Shown: positions 8,974 to 18,745 of the stretch, piece after piece | Layout of the letters: every line of letters starts with the position of its first letter | Numbering within the stretch: position 1 is the first letter of the stretch | Assembly: GCF_015223195.1 (NCBI RefSeq) | Contig: NZ_JADFUA010000005.1 | Location: 1 to 64,000 of the forward strand | Direction: 5' to 3' | Length of the DNA stretch: 64,000 nt | DNA from: Chitinilyticum piscinae | GTDB lineage: Bacteria > Pseudomonadota > Gammaproteobacteria > Burkholderiales > Chitinibacteraceae | Translations under genes and position numbers: made by a program | The notes under the pieces: model-generated | What the model was told of the DNA's origin: nothing | What the model saw: only the letters and a program-made list of their open reading frames with translations | Database searches by the model: none

Positions 8974-9774
8974 ATGAGCGTCATTGCCGTTTTCAACCAG
9001 AAAGGCGGGGTCGGAAAAACCACCATCGCGGTGCATCTGGCCGCAGCTCTGGCCCGCAATGGCGTTGAAACGATCGTGATCGACCTGGATCCACAGGCGC
9101 ACCTGACCTCGGTCTGGCGGCCGCAAGCCAAGGCCAATGAATCCATCTACCGCTTCTATCAGGGCAGCTGCCAGCTGCTTGATCTGGCGCGCCCGCTGGA
9201 TCGCCATGTGCATTTCATCCCTTCGCACATCGAACTCTCCCGCGTGGATGCCATGGTCAGCCGCCATCGCGATAATCTCTGGCGGCTCAAGCTGGCACTG
9301 GAAGCCGAAATGCTGGCTGGCAGCGACATACCTATCATCATCGATTGCAGCCCGATGCTGGGGGTACTGGCTTTTTCGGCACTGCTTGCGGCTGACATGG
9401 TATTGATTCCGGTTGCGGCCGAGTATCTGGCACTCAACGGCGCGCACCTGCTCGACAATACGCTGGCAGGTCTGGAAAAATTCCAGCCTCGGGTACCTCG
9501 CCGCTACCTGCTCAACCGCTACCAGCCCAATGCGCCGACCTCGCAGAAAATCCTGCAGCAGCTCAATCGGCATTATCCCGGCGAAGTTCTGCAGACGCGC
9601 ATTCACGAGAACATCGACATCATCGAAGCCATCGGCGCAGGCACCGATGTGTTTACATCGACTCCTAATGGCAGCGGCGGCACCGATTTTGCGTTTTTGC
9701 TCGATGAGCTGGTCGAACAGGGTCTGATGCACGCCACGCCATCAAGCCGCGAGCAGACTCTGCTCGGGCTGTAG
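8974..9774 (+). CDS. Orphan ParA/MinD-family ATPase
   Basis: The protein has 266 residues from the ATG at 8974 (MSVIAVFNQKGGVGKTT). A longer open frame starts at 8746, but it would run through the tRNA gene, so I reject it. The deviant Walker A motif KGGVGKTT (10-17) and the DLDPQAHLT and IIIDCSPMLGVL motifs place it in the ParA/Soj group. Members position DNA, chemoreceptor arrays or other large complexes by ATP-dependent surface binding. No parB-like partner or parS site is visible nearby, so the cargo is unknown. It is bracketed by tRNA-Arg and the lol genes. Chromosome partitioning is not implied by the context. Confidence 0.85.
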   Translation: MSVIAVFNQKGGVGKTTIAVHLAAALARNGVETIVIDLDPQAHLTSVWRPQAKANESIYRFYQGSCQLLDLARPLDRHVHFIPSHIELSRVDAMVSRHRDNLWRLKLALEAEMLAGSDIPIIIDCSPMLGVLAFSALLAADMVLIPVAAEYLALNGAHLLDNTLAGLEKFQPRVPRRYLLNRYQPNAPTSQKILQQLNRHYPGEVLQTRIHENIDIIEAIGAGTDVFTSTPNGSGGTDFAFLLDELVEQGLMHATPSSREQTLLGL

Positions 9775-9865
9775 CTCACCGCAAGGCCTGCTGCTGCGGC
9801 ATTTCTCACACCGCTGCACCGCAGCACAATGGTAAACTGCGCCCTCGCCAACCCGACGGCCTGCC

Positions 9866-11101
9866 ATGTTCGAATTTCTGCTGGGCTTGCGCTACACGCG
9901 CGCCAAACGCCGCAACGGCTTCATTTCCTTCATCTCGCTGGTCTCCATCTTGGGCATCGCGCTCGGCGTCGCCGCGCTGATCATCGTGCTGTCCGTCATG
10001 AACGGTTTCCAGCAGGAAGTCCGCAACCGCATTCTCGGCATGACGGCACATGTCACGATCAGCTCCCCCGAAGGCCAGTTACATGACTGGGAACATGCCG
10101 CCGACGTCGCCAGCAAACAAAACGAAGTGATCGGCACCGCTCCCTTCGTGCTCGGTCAGGGACTACTGACCAGCGGTGAGCAGGTCAAGGGCACGCTGAT
10201 CCGCGGCATCGATCCGCAACACGAAGGTTCAGTCAGCGAAATCCCGCAAAAAATGGCCATCGGCTCGCTGGCAGACCTGCGGCCGGGTGAATTCAACATC
10301 GTCATTGGCTGGGAAATGGCACGCGAGCTGGGCGTCAATCTGGGCGACAAGATCACCCTGATCACGCCCCAGGGTCAAGTCACTCCCGCCGGGATGATCC
10401 CCCGGCTCAAGCAGTTCAAGGTCGTTGGCGTCTTCAAGGCGGATTATTACCCGTACGATTCGAGTCTTGGCCTGTTGAATCTGCAGGATGCCCAGCGCCT
10501 CTTCCGACTGGGTGACGCCGTGAGCGGCGTGCACGTCAAACTGTCCGACATCATGCTGGCACGCCAATTGGCGCCGAAAATCAACGCTGGCCTGCCCAAT
10601 CTCTACGTCAACGACTGGACGCACGAAAATCCAACGTATTTCCGCGCAGTTGAAATCGAAAAGCGCATGATGTTCATCATCCTCACGCTGATCGTGGCCG
10701 TCGCGGCATTCAATCTGGTGTCGACACTGGTCATGCTGGTCACCGACAAGCAGGCCGATATCGCCATTCTGCGCACACTCGGCGCCTCACCGGGCAGCAT
10801 CATGCGCATTTTCATGATCCAGGGAGCCATTTCCGGCTTCATGGGAACCGCCGCTGGCGTGATCGGCGGTGTAGTGGTCGCACTGAACATCGGCACCATC
10901 GTGCCCTTTATCGAACGCCTGCTGGGCACGCGCATTCTCTCGCCGGATGTGTACCTGATTACCGAACTGCCATCACGGGTCATCCCGTCCGACGTTAGCA
11001 GCATCGCCATCATTTCCTTGCTGCTGGCACTGTTTGCCACGCTCTACCCGAGCTGGCGTGCCGCCCGCATCAATCCGGCCGAGGCCCTGCGCTATGAGTA
11101 A
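9866..11101 (+). CDS. lolC: Lipoprotein-releasing ABC permease (LolC/LolE family)
   Basis: The protein has 411 residues. There is one N-terminal membrane helix (about 22-48, [24 protein letters not shown]), a large periplasmic domain (about 50-265) and three C-terminal helices of the FtsX/MacB type. The family motif [14 protein letters not shown] follows the first helix. With LolD it extracts lipoproteins from the inner membrane and hands them to LolA. Only one permease gene is present next to lolD, whereas E. coli has lolC and lolE on either side of it. A single homodimeric permease (LolF type, known in Neisseria and Acinetobacter) is therefore possible; if a second copy exists it is outside the window. 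Confidence 0.92.
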   Translation: MFEFLLGLRYTRAKRRNGFISFISLVSILGIALGVAALIIVLSVMNGFQQEVRNRILGMTAHVTISSPEGQLHDWEHAADVASKQNEVIGTAPFVLGQGLLTSGEQVKGTLIRGIDPQHEGSVSEIPQKMAIGSLADLRPGEFNIVIGWEMARELGVNLGDKITLITPQGQVTPAGMIPRLKQFKVVGVFKADYYPYDSSLGLLNLQDAQRLFRLGDAVSGVHVKLSDIMLARQLAPKINAGLPNLYVNDWTHENPTYFRAVEIEKRMMFIILTLIVAVAAFNLVSTLVMLVTDKQADIAILRTLGASPGSIMRIFMIQGAISGFMGTAAGVIGGVVVALNIGTIVPFIERLLGTRILSPDVYLITELPSRVIPSDVSSIAIISLLLALFATLYPSWRAARINPAEALRYE

Positions 11102-11783
11102 GCCCGACGACATCATCCTCGCCGCCAGCAGCCTTGGCCGCACCTACCGTAGCGGCAAGCTGGAAACACCCGTCTTGCATGCGGTGGATTTTTCCCTGCG
11201 GCGCGGCGAAATCGTCGCGATTGTCGGCGCCTCCGGCTCGGGAAAGTCCACCCTGCTGCATTGCCTCGGCGCACTTGACACCCCTGACAGTGGCAGCGTC
11301 AGCCTGCTGGGACAAAATCCGTTTGTACTGGACGCCCGCCGCCGCGGCGAGCTGCGAAACCGCAACCTGGGTTTTGTCTACCAGTTCCACCACCTGCTGC
11401 CGGAATTCACGGCCGCGGAAAATGTGGCCATGCCCCTGATCATCCGGCGCGAGCCCCGCAAGGCGGCCCTCGCACAAGCCGTTGCCATGCTGGACAAAGT
11501 GGGACTCGGAGCCCGTTCGCATCACAAGCCGGGCGAGCTCTCCGGGGGCGAGCGTCAGCGCGCAGCCATTGCCCGGGCACTCGTGACGCAACCTGCTTGC
11601 ATCCTGGCCGATGAGCCAACCGGCAATCTTGATCGCGACACGGCCGAGGGCGTGTTCGCCCTGCTATTGCAACTGTCACGCGAATGCGGCAGCGGCATCG
11701 TCATCGTGACTCACGATAACGAGTTGGCAGCGCGCTGTGACCGCATCCTGCGACTTGACCATGGCCGGCTAAACAATACATAG
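11094..11783 (+). CDS. lolD: Lipoprotein-releasing ABC transporter ATP-binding protein LolD
   Basis: The protein has 229 residues from the ATG at 11094, which overlaps the end of the permease gene by 8 bp and so predicts coupled translation. Walker A is GASGSGKST (45-53), the signature is [15 protein letters not shown], Walker B is [11 protein letters not shown], and the H-loop is VIVTHD. LolD supplies ATP hydrolysis for lipoprotein release from the inner membrane. The sister family MacB/FtsE has the same motifs, but the adjacent permease fixes the assignment. Confidence 0.95.
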   Translation: MSKPDDIILAASSLGRTYRSGKLETPVLHAVDFSLRRGEIVAIVGASGSGKSTLLHCLGALDTPDSGSVSLLGQNPFVLDARRRGELRNRNLGFVYQFHHLLPEFTAAENVAMPLIIRREPRKAALAQAVAMLDKVGLGARSHHKPGELSGGERQRAAIARALVTQPACILADEPTGNLDRDTAEGVFALLLQLSRECGSGIVIVTHDNELAARCDRILRLDHGRLNNT

Positions 11784-11829
11784 GTATGAGCCCGTAAGCC
11801 CTATGAATAAGCTCACTACCGAACATACC
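11783..11829. repeat. Dispersed intergenic element, copy at lolD/DUF1993 junction
   Basis: GGTATG (11783-11788) and CATACC (11824-11829) form inverted ends around a TAAGCCCTAT core. About 24 of 33 bases from ATAGGTAT onward match the copy at 63637. It starts on the last base of the lolD stop codon and fills the gap between two convergent genes. Confidence 0.5.
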
Positions 11830-11831
11830 CA

Positions 11832-12341
11832 TCAGTGATGCAAATTACCCAGGTAATCCGCCTTCCCCAGGGGCACCCCGTTATGCCGCAAAATCGCATA
11901 TGCCATGCTCACATGGAAGTACAGATTGGGCAGGGCAAAATGCAGCAGGTAGAAGTCTCCCTGCAAGGGAGAATCGGGTAGCCAGGGCAGAGTGATGTGC
12001 TGCTCGCCAGCCTGCGCCAAGTCATCCGGACGCAGGCTCTCGATATAGGATTGCGTGCGGGTGATACGCTGCTGCAGTTCCGCAAACGTCGTTTCCTCAT
12101 CGGCAAAGCTCGGTGCCTGCTGCCCTGCCAGCCGCGCCAGTGCTCCCTTGCTGACATCGGAAACGATCTGCACCTGGCGCAGCAGCGGATACATGTCCGG
12201 CGCCAGCCGGCTTTGTAGCAGCACCTGCGGCTCGATCTTGCGCTCGATTGCCCAAGCTTCCGCGCTGGCCAGAATGGCCGACAGATTGGCCAGCATGCGG
12301 TGGCATGTCGGGGCAATGATCTTGTAATGACTCAGACTCAT
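11832..12341 (-). CDS. DUF1993 family protein
   Basis: The protein has 169 residues. It matches the DUF1993 family by its N-terminal pattern (a conserved helix with ANLSAILASAEAWA), the central LAPDMYPLLRQVQ segment and the C-terminal FYLLHFALPNLYFHVSMAYAILRHNGVPLGK. The fold is expected to be an all-helical bundle of the DinB-like type. No signal peptide or membrane segment is seen. The biological role is unknown. It is convergent with lolD and divergent from mscL. Confidence 0.85.
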   Translation of the reverse strand: MSLSHYKIIAPTCHRMLANLSAILASAEAWAIERKIEPQVLLQSRLAPDMYPLLRQVQIVSDVSKGALARLAGQQAPSFADEETTFAELQQRITRTQSYIESLRPDDLAQAGEQHITLPWLPDSPLQGDFYLLHFALPNLYFHVSMAYAILRHNGVPLGKADYLGNLHH

Positions 12342-12467
12342 GATTTACTCCGGTGCGCGAATCTCTGACGGTGACTTGCCAAGTTATGGCAATGCTGGTG
12401 TACTTCGCCTTTATAAACGCTCGGCAAGCTTTTTGCCGGCATCCCTGTTCTATGGAGAGTAAAGCGG

Positions 12468-12893
12468 ATGTTCAAGGAGTTTCGTGAATTCGCCATGCGC
12501 GGCAATGTCATCGATCTCGCGGTCGGTGTAGTCATCGGTGCGGCCTTCGGCAAGATCGTTGATTCGCTGGTCAAGGACGTGATCATGCCGCCGCTGGGTT
12601 TCATCATCGGCAAGGTCGATTTTGCCAACCTGTTTGTCACACTGGCCGATGGCAAGGTCGCCGGCCCCTACGCCACGCTGAAGGCTGCGCAGGATGCGGG
12701 CGCAGTCACCATGAACATCGGCATGTTCATCAATACCCTGATCAGCTTCATTATTGTGGCGTTTGCCATCTTCCTGGTGGTAAAGGCGATGAACAAGCTA
12801 AAGCGTGAAGAAGCACCGGCACCGGCGGAGCCTGCAGCGACTCCGGAAGACATCGCACTGCTGCGCGAAATTCGCGATCTGCTCAAAAAGTGA
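12468..12893 (+). CDS. mscL: Large-conductance mechanosensitive channel MscL
   Basis: The protein has 141 residues, typical for MscL. The amphipathic N-terminus [24 protein letters not shown] leads into the first membrane helix (about 16-45), with the pore-lining glycine/alanine pattern. A second helix spans about 78-105, and a charged C-terminal helix ([15 protein letters not shown]) forms the cytoplasmic bundle. The channel opens under membrane tension to release solutes during hypo-osmotic shock. It appears monocistronic, with a bidirectional terminator downstream. Confidence 0.97.
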   Translation: MFKEFREFAMRGNVIDLAVGVVIGAAFGKIVDSLVKDVIMPPLGFIIGKVDFANLFVTLADGKVAGPYATLKAAQDAGAVTMNIGMFINTLISFIIVAFAIFLVVKAMNKLKREEAPAPAEPAATPEDIALLREIRDLLKK

Positions 12894-12894
12894 A

Positions 12895-12944
12895 GGTATA
12901 GCCCGCCACGCCTCACCAAGCAAGGCATTCAGGCACATACATCC
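12895..12944. repeat. Dispersed intergenic element, diverged copy at mscL/cyclophilin junction
   Basis: GGTATA begins two bases after the mscL stop codon, and a CACATACATCC end lies at 12934-12944, just before the terminator. Compared with other copies the core (CAAGCAAGGC) is only loosely related, so membership is tentative. Confidence 0.3.
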
Positions 12945-12968
12945 AAAACCCGCCATCCGGCGGGTTTT
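12945..12968. terminator. Bidirectional intrinsic terminator (mscL / cyclophilin)
   Basis: AAAACCCGCC and GGCGGGTTTT form a 10-bp stem around ATCC, with a T tract on either strand. It serves the convergent mscL and cyclophilin genes. Confidence 0.85.
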
Positions 12969-12984
12969 GTCTATGCAATCCCAT

Positions 12985-13620
12985 TCATTTGCGCTTGCAG
13001 CTGCGGATGTAATCCAGCTGCGGGAAACCGGCCTTGAGATAAGCCGCGCCATCTGGTGCCGCAATACGCTGCGGATCCGGCCCCTTGCCCCAGGGCGGCA
13101 TGTCACCATACCGGGTTGTCAGCTGGGGCAACACCTTGCTCAGCGATGGCTCGGTAATCACCGCAAACGGTGCTTCCCAGGGTTGTGTACCCAGGCTCTC
13201 GACCTTCTCGCCCAGCGTAATGAAGGCATGGTTGCTGCGGCTATTAGGACCACTGCCTGCAAAACTCAGATAACCTCGCTTGAAGGGCAGCAGCTCCCTT
13301 TTCACCGGATCATCGGGTATTGCGGCATAGTTGCGCGCCCCCGCCTTCAGTGGCACGACACCGAACTGGCAGAGAAAGTTGTTCACACAGCGAAACAGTG
13401 GCACATCCTGATAAAAGCCTTGCTCGACCAGCTGCAAAAAACGGGCCGCCCCCTGTGGCGCCCAGGCGGGCTGAACCAGAATATCCAGATCACCCTTGCT
13501 GGTCGTGCAGACCACATGGACGGGTTTGACTACTGGCGTGGTCGCCTGCGCCGCCAGGAGCGGCGCAGCGGCAAACACAAACGAGACGAACAGGCTCAGA
13601 CGCATGCTGGAATCCATCAT
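12985..13620 (-). CDS. Secreted cyclophilin-type peptidyl-prolyl isomerase
   Basis: The protein has 211 residues from the ATG at 13620; in-frame ATGs at 13617 and 13605 are equally possible and no strong ribosome site decides. A signal peptide follows (RLSLFVSFVFAAAPLLA, cleavage probably after AQA). The mature part has cyclophilin features: TSKGDLDILVQPAWAPQGAARFLQLVEQGFY, the FRCVNNFLCQFG motif that carries the catalytic Arg and the Phe/Gln pair, and SRSNHAFITLG. It probably assists folding of periplasmic proteins by proline isomerisation. Its C-terminal part (after about 165) differs from PpiA and may be lineage specific. Confidence 0.8.
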   Translation of the reverse strand: MMDSSMRLSLFVSFVFAAAPLLAAQATTPVVKPVHVVCTTSKGDLDILVQPAWAPQGAARFLQLVEQGFYQDVPLFRCVNNFLCQFGVVPLKAGARNYAAIPDDPVKRELLPFKRGYLSFAGSGPNSRSNHAFITLGEKVESLGTQPWEAPFAVITEPSLSKVLPQLTTRYGDMPPWGKGPDPQRIAAPDGAAYLKAGFPQLDYIRSCKRK

Positions 13621-13810
13621 CCATGGTAAAGGTGCCGAGCTTAACGCAATCGGCACGAGAGAGAAATGTGGGGCGCGCAACGATGATCAGATTGCCACAC
13701 CATGCAAATACCCAAATCAGTATCTTTACCTAGACATTGATTTCAATGAATTACAGGCACATACCCATATAAACTCATATCTACCCCATCAAATAAAGGG
13801 GGCGACAACC

Positions 13811-13842
13811 AACAAAAAACCCGCCGAAGCGGGTTTTTTGTT
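13811..13842 (-). terminator. Intrinsic terminator of purA
   Basis: On the minus strand a 14-bp arm (AACAAAAAACCCGC) pairs with its complement around a TTCG tetraloop and ends in TTTTTTGTT, 16 bp after the purA stop. The plus-strand version is also T-rich. Confidence 0.9.
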
Positions 13843-13857
13843 GCAGACCGGAAGTGC

Positions 13858-15153
<1,296 letters not shown>

Positions 15154-15205
15154 TCAAAACCTCGATGCCGTTTCAGTTGCAACACATGCACACTACACAA
15201 GACAA

Positions 15206-15240
15206 GGCACGGGAACGCTCCTCGCGGGCGTTCCCGTGCC
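15206..15240 (-). terminator. Strong hairpin between hisZ and purA (terminator or leader structure)
   Basis: A perfect 13-bp stem (GGCACGGGAACGC with its complement) encloses a 9-base loop. On the minus strand it is followed by TTGTCTTGTG, which is only weakly U-rich. It could end the hisZ transcript or act in the purA leader, whose start codon is 52 bp further on. Confidence 0.5.
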
Positions 15241-15309
15241 GTAAAAATGCAATCATACCTGCTGTTAGGGTTTTCCGCTAATCCTCAGGCGTAACGATTC
15301 AGCCTTTCA

Positions 15310-16452
15310 TCAGGCCGCTACAACCTGCCATTGCCCGCCCTGCTCGGCCAGACGTCGATCATAGGCCACTTCCCCATCCACCACACCGAGATCGACAATA
15401 ACCGTTTCGCCAGCGGCACGCAGCGCGCGAATGGCCGCAACCAGCCCAGCCTCATCCCCCTGCGGCGCCAGAATACCCGGTTTACCCTGCGGGAAGGGCA
15501 ACTGGGTCAGCGCGCGCACATCAAGACTGAAACCGGTGGCAGGACGCGAACGGCCGAATTTTTCGCCCACCGAATCATAACGCCCGCCCCTTGCGACGGC
15601 ATTGGCAAACCCCGGCGTGTAGGCGTTGAACACCAGCCCCGTGTGGTAATAGCTGCTGTGCAGCTCGGAAAGGTCAAAACCAACGGCAATGCCACGCACC
15701 TGCAAGGCCGATTGCAGAGCCACCAGGGTATCCAGCGCAGCGCTGACAGCCGGCAATGCGGGCAGCGCGGCACGTGCCTTCGCCAGCACATCGCTGCCAC
15801 CATAACAGCGGGCCAATGCCTGCAGCCCCTGTGCGGCATCCTGCGGCAATGCCGCCGTCAATTCGATCAGACCCGGCAGATCTTTCTGCTGCAATGCCAC
15901 GAACACCTGCTCGCGCAACTCTCCCTGCAGTCCGGCTGCGTCAGCCAGCGCCAGGAACAGACCGATATGCCCGATTTCCAGGCGAATATCCTTGACACCA
16001 GCCAGCGACAGACTTTCCACCATCAACTCGATGATTTCAACGTCCGCGGCAATTCCAGGCACCCCGTAGAGCTCCGCGCCGATCTGGCGCGGCTCGCGCG
16101 TAGCCAGAATGCCATCAGGGCGAGTGGTCACCACCGAGCCGGCGTAGCACAGGCGCGTGGCCCCCTGACGGTTGAGCAGATGCGCATCAATCCGCGCCAC
16201 CTGCGGGGTGATATCGGCACGCAGGCCCATCTGGCGCCCGGTCAGTTCATCAACCAGCTTGAAGGTTTTCAGATCCAGCGCCCGGTCGTCCTGGGTAAAC
16301 AGGGATTCGACGTACTCCACCAGCGGTGGCTGCACCAGCTCATAGCCGTAGCGGGCAAACAGGTCGAGCAGATTGCGGCGCATGGCCTCGATCTGGCGCG
16401 CCTCGGAAGGCAGCACGTCGGAGATGTATTCGGGAAGGATCCAGTTTCGCAT
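15310..16452 (-). CDS. hisZ: ATP phosphoribosyltransferase regulatory subunit HisZ
   Basis: The protein has 380 residues from the ATG at 16452 (MRNWILPEYISDVLP); the frame extends 17 residues further but without family resemblance. It looks like the catalytic domain of histidyl-tRNA synthetase (GLRADITPQVARI, LCYAGSVV, REPRQIGAELYG, GGRYDSVGEKFGRSRPATGFSLD) but lacks the anticodon domain. HisZ assembles with a short HisG and makes it sensitive to histidine. The position between DUF2065 and purA is the usual betaproteobacterial order. A genuine hisS is present separately at 23511-24791, which excludes a synthetase role. Confidence 0.95.
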   Translation of the reverse strand: MRNWILPEYISDVLPSEARQIEAMRRNLLDLFARYGYELVQPPLVEYVESLFTQDDRALDLKTFKLVDELTGRQMGLRADITPQVARIDAHLLNRQGATRLCYAGSVVTTRPDGILATREPRQIGAELYGVPGIAADVEIIELMVESLSLAGVKDIRLEIGHIGLFLALADAAGLQGELREQVFVALQQKDLPGLIELTAALPQDAAQGLQALARCYGGSDVLAKARAALPALPAVSAALDTLVALQSALQVRGIAVGFDLSELHSSYYHTGLVFNAYTPGFANAVARGGRYDSVGEKFGRSRPATGFSLDVRALTQLPFPQGKPGILAPQGDEAGLVAAIRALRAAGETVIVDLGVVDGEVAYDRRLAEQGGQWQVVAA

Positions 16453-16516
16453 GTTCGGAGCACAGAAAAATGCCCGCGCACGACATGGCGCGGGCTGAAA
16501 CACTATTCTACCTCAG

Positions 16517-16702
16517 TCAGCTCGCCAGCAGCACCACCGCCAGCCCGGCCAGCAGTCCACAGAAGCCAACCAGCCGGATCTGCCGGTCCGAAAGACGCGC
16601 CAGATTGAGCATGGTGGCCCGCCAGGCCGCCGGCATCGAAAAGGGCAGAATCCCTTCGAAGACCAGCATCAGCCCGACTGCCAGCCAGAGCGTGTCACTC
16701 AC
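16517..16702 (-). CDS. DUF2065 small membrane protein (YjeT-like)
   Basis: The protein has 61 residues with two hydrophobic helices (about 5-23 and 43-60) joined by a basic loop. It matches the DUF2065 family found behind hflC in many proteobacteria. Its start overlaps the hflC stop codon by 4 bp (16699-16702), which suggests coupled translation and a membrane role related to HflKC. The function is unknown. Confidence 0.88.
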   Translation of the reverse strand: MSDTLWLAVGLMLVFEGILPFSMPAAWRATMLNLARLSDRQIRLVGFCGLLAGLAVVLLAS

Positions 16703-17577
16703 TTGCCGCCACCGGCGCGGGGATTCTTCATGTACTTGAAGAATTCCGAGCTCGGGTCAAGCACCATGACGTCGCTCTTCTTGTTGAAGCTTTCGCGGTA
16801 CGCATCCATGCTCTTGTAAAAGGCATAGAACTCCGGATTTTTGCCGTACGCGGCCGCGTAAATTGCCGCAGCCTTGGCGTCGCCGTCACCCTTCATCTGC
16901 TGTGCCTTGTTGTAGGCATCGGCAAGAACCACTTCGCGCTGCTTGTCGGCATCGGCCCGAATCTGGTCAGCCTGGGCGGCCCCCTCGGCACGCAGCCGGT
17001 TGGCTTCTGTCTTGCGTTCGGACTGCATGCGCTCGTATACCGAATTCAGCGTACCGGTTTCCAGCTCTACGCGCTTGAGCCGCACATCGACAATGCGCAC
17101 ACCAATTCGCTCGGCGTCCGCATCAGCCACCTTGCGTACTTGCCGCATCACTTCCTCGCGTTTGCCGGAAATCACATCCTGCACAGTGCGCTTGCCAAAC
17201 TCGTCTCGCAGCATGTTGTTCACTGTGGTGCGCAAACGATCAGTGGCCTTGCCTTCGACCTGGCCAACGGCCTTGTAGTATTTCTCCACATCAGCGATCT
17301 GCCATTTGATATAGCTGTCAGCCAGCACATTCATCTTCTCGACGGTCTGGATCCGTGCCGGACTGGATTCGTCGATGGTCTGGATGCGTTTGTCGAAACG
17401 GCGGACCTCCTGCAGGAACGGCACCTTGAAGTAGATACCTGGCTTGCTGATGATGCGCTTGGCTTCCGAGAACTGGAACACTACAGCGTGATAGCGCTCG
17501 TCAACCGTAAAGAACGAGAGGAAAAAGGCAAAGGCGGCAAACAGGCCGATGGCCACAACGGAAAATAAACGATTCAT
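16699..17577 (-). CDS. hflC: HflC, modulator of FtsH protease
   Basis: The protein has 292 residues from the ATG at 17577, which follows AAGGGGG at good distance; an upstream ATG-less extension to 17601 is unlikely. One N-terminal membrane anchor (about 4-22) is followed by the SPFH/band-7 domain (ERYHAVVFQF, DTRIQTIDESSPARIQT) and a coiled coil rich in AxADK repeats. HflC and HflK form the large periplasmic cage around FtsH and restrain its proteolysis of membrane proteins. The stop overlaps the DUF2065 start, and hflK ends 10 bp upstream of the hflC start codon. Confidence 0.96.
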   Translation of the reverse strand: MNRLFSVVAIGLFAAFAFFLSFFTVDERYHAVVFQFSEAKRIISKPGIYFKVPFLQEVRRFDKRIQTIDESSPARIQTVEKMNVLADSYIKWQIADVEKYYKAVGQVEGKATDRLRTTVNNMLRDEFGKRTVQDVISGKREEVMRQVRKVADADAERIGVRIVDVRLKRVELETGTLNSVYERMQSERKTEANRLRAEGAAQADQIRADADKQREVVLADAYNKAQQMKGDGDAKAAAIYAAAYGKNPEFYAFYKSMDAYRESFNKKSDVMVLDPSSEFFKYMKNPRAGGGK

Positions 17578-17587
17578 GGCTACCCCC

Positions 17588-18745
17588 TTAGCGGCCGTCA
17601 CGGTCGGAGCGCAGCGGCGAAGCCGGGCGCTGCGGCGCAGTTTCAGCCGGCTTGGCGCTCACCACCTCGGCTGGCTTGACCTCGCCAGCCGGCGCCGGTG
17701 CAGCGGTCTGCTGCATCAGCTTGTCCAGCGGCAGATACAGCAGATTGCCACCCTGCTTCTGATCCACAATCACCTTGGTCGATTTCTGCATCACCTGTTG
17801 CATGGTGTCGTAATACATGCGGTCGCGCGTCACCTGTGGCGACTTGGCATACTCGGCAGCAATCTTGCTGAAACGATCAGCCTCACCCTCCGCACGCGAC
17901 ACCACCTGCTGCTGATAGCCTTCGGCTTCCTGCAGCAGCTTGCCGGCAGTACCGCTCGCACGCGGCACGACATCGTTGTAATACGCACGCCCTTCATTGA
18001 TCAGACGTTCGCGATCCTGGCGGGCCTTCACCGCATCACTGAATGCTTCCTGCACTTCCTTCGGTGCATTCACATCAGCAATGTTCACACGGGCAATCGA
18101 AATGCCGGCGTTATAACGATCCAGCAAGCCCTGCATCAGCACCTTGGTGTCTTCGCCGACCTTGGCCCGGCCTTCATTCCACACGGCATCGACATTGTTG
18201 CGACCGATCACCTCGCGAATGGCCGACTCGGCAACCTGATTCACCAGATCGCGTTCATCACCATCCTTGAAGCGGTTGTTGAACAAATAGTCCCGTGCGC
18301 TGTTCAGCGTGTACTGCACATTCAGCTTCACCTCAATGACATTCTGGTCAGCGGTCAGCACCATATTCGATGCGGATGCAGAGCCACCGCCCAGCTCCAG
18401 ACTGCGGATTTCGGTCATGTTGACCAGCTCCGAGCGCTGGATCGGCCATGGCAGATGCCAGTGCAAACCCGGGCTGGCCACGGTTTCGACATAGCGGCCG
18501 AACTGGGTCAGTACGGCGTTCTCCCGTTCATCGACCACATAGAGCCCGCTTGCCACCCACAGTGCGGCAACGGCACCAACAACCAGCCCCCCTATACCGG
18601 TGAAGCCTTTCCCCGGCTGTTGCGAGGCCCCGTTGCCACCGCCACCGAACAAGGAACCAACCTTGTTGCTGACCGAGCGCAGGATTTCGTCCAGTTCGGG
18701 CGGACCGTCCTTGCGGCCACCGCGTTGCGGATCATTTTGACTCAT
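17588..18745 (-). CDS. hflK: HflK, modulator of FtsH protease
   Basis: The protein has 385 residues. The N-terminal cytosolic part is Gly/Asn/Gln-rich (SLFGGGGNGASQQPGKG), followed by a membrane helix at about 52-72, the SPFH domain (YVVDERENAVLTQFGRY) and a C-terminal coiled coil with GEADRFSKIAAEYAKSP. HflK pairs with HflC. Its ATG overlaps the hflX stop by 4 bp (18742-18745). The Pro/Ala-rich tail (KPAEVVSAKPAETAPQ) is typical for the family. Confidence 0.97.
   Translation of the reverse strand: MSQNDPQRGGRKDGPPELDEILRSVSNKVGSLFGGGGNGASQQPGKGFTGIGGLVVGAVAALWVASGLYVVDERENAVLTQFGRYVETVASPGLHWHLPWPIQRSELVNMTEIRSLELGGGSASASNMVLTADQNVIEVKLNVQYTLNSARDYLFNNRFKDGDERDLVNQVAESAIREVIGRNNVDAVWNEGRAKVGEDTKVLMQGLLDRYNAGISIARVNIADVNAPKEVQEAFSDAVKARQDRERLINEGRAYYNDVVPRASGTAGKLLQEAEGYQQQVVSRAEGEADRFSKIAAEYAKSPQVTRDRMYYDTMQQVMQKSTKVIVDQKQGGNLLYLPLDKLMQQTAAPAPAGEVKPAEVVSAKPAETAPQRPASPLRSDRDGR

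Noticed and set aside
15310-16452. hisZ as a second histidyl-tRNA synthetase
   Set aside because: It lacks the anticodon-binding domain and lies next to purA in the standard hisZ position; the true hisS is at 23511-24791.
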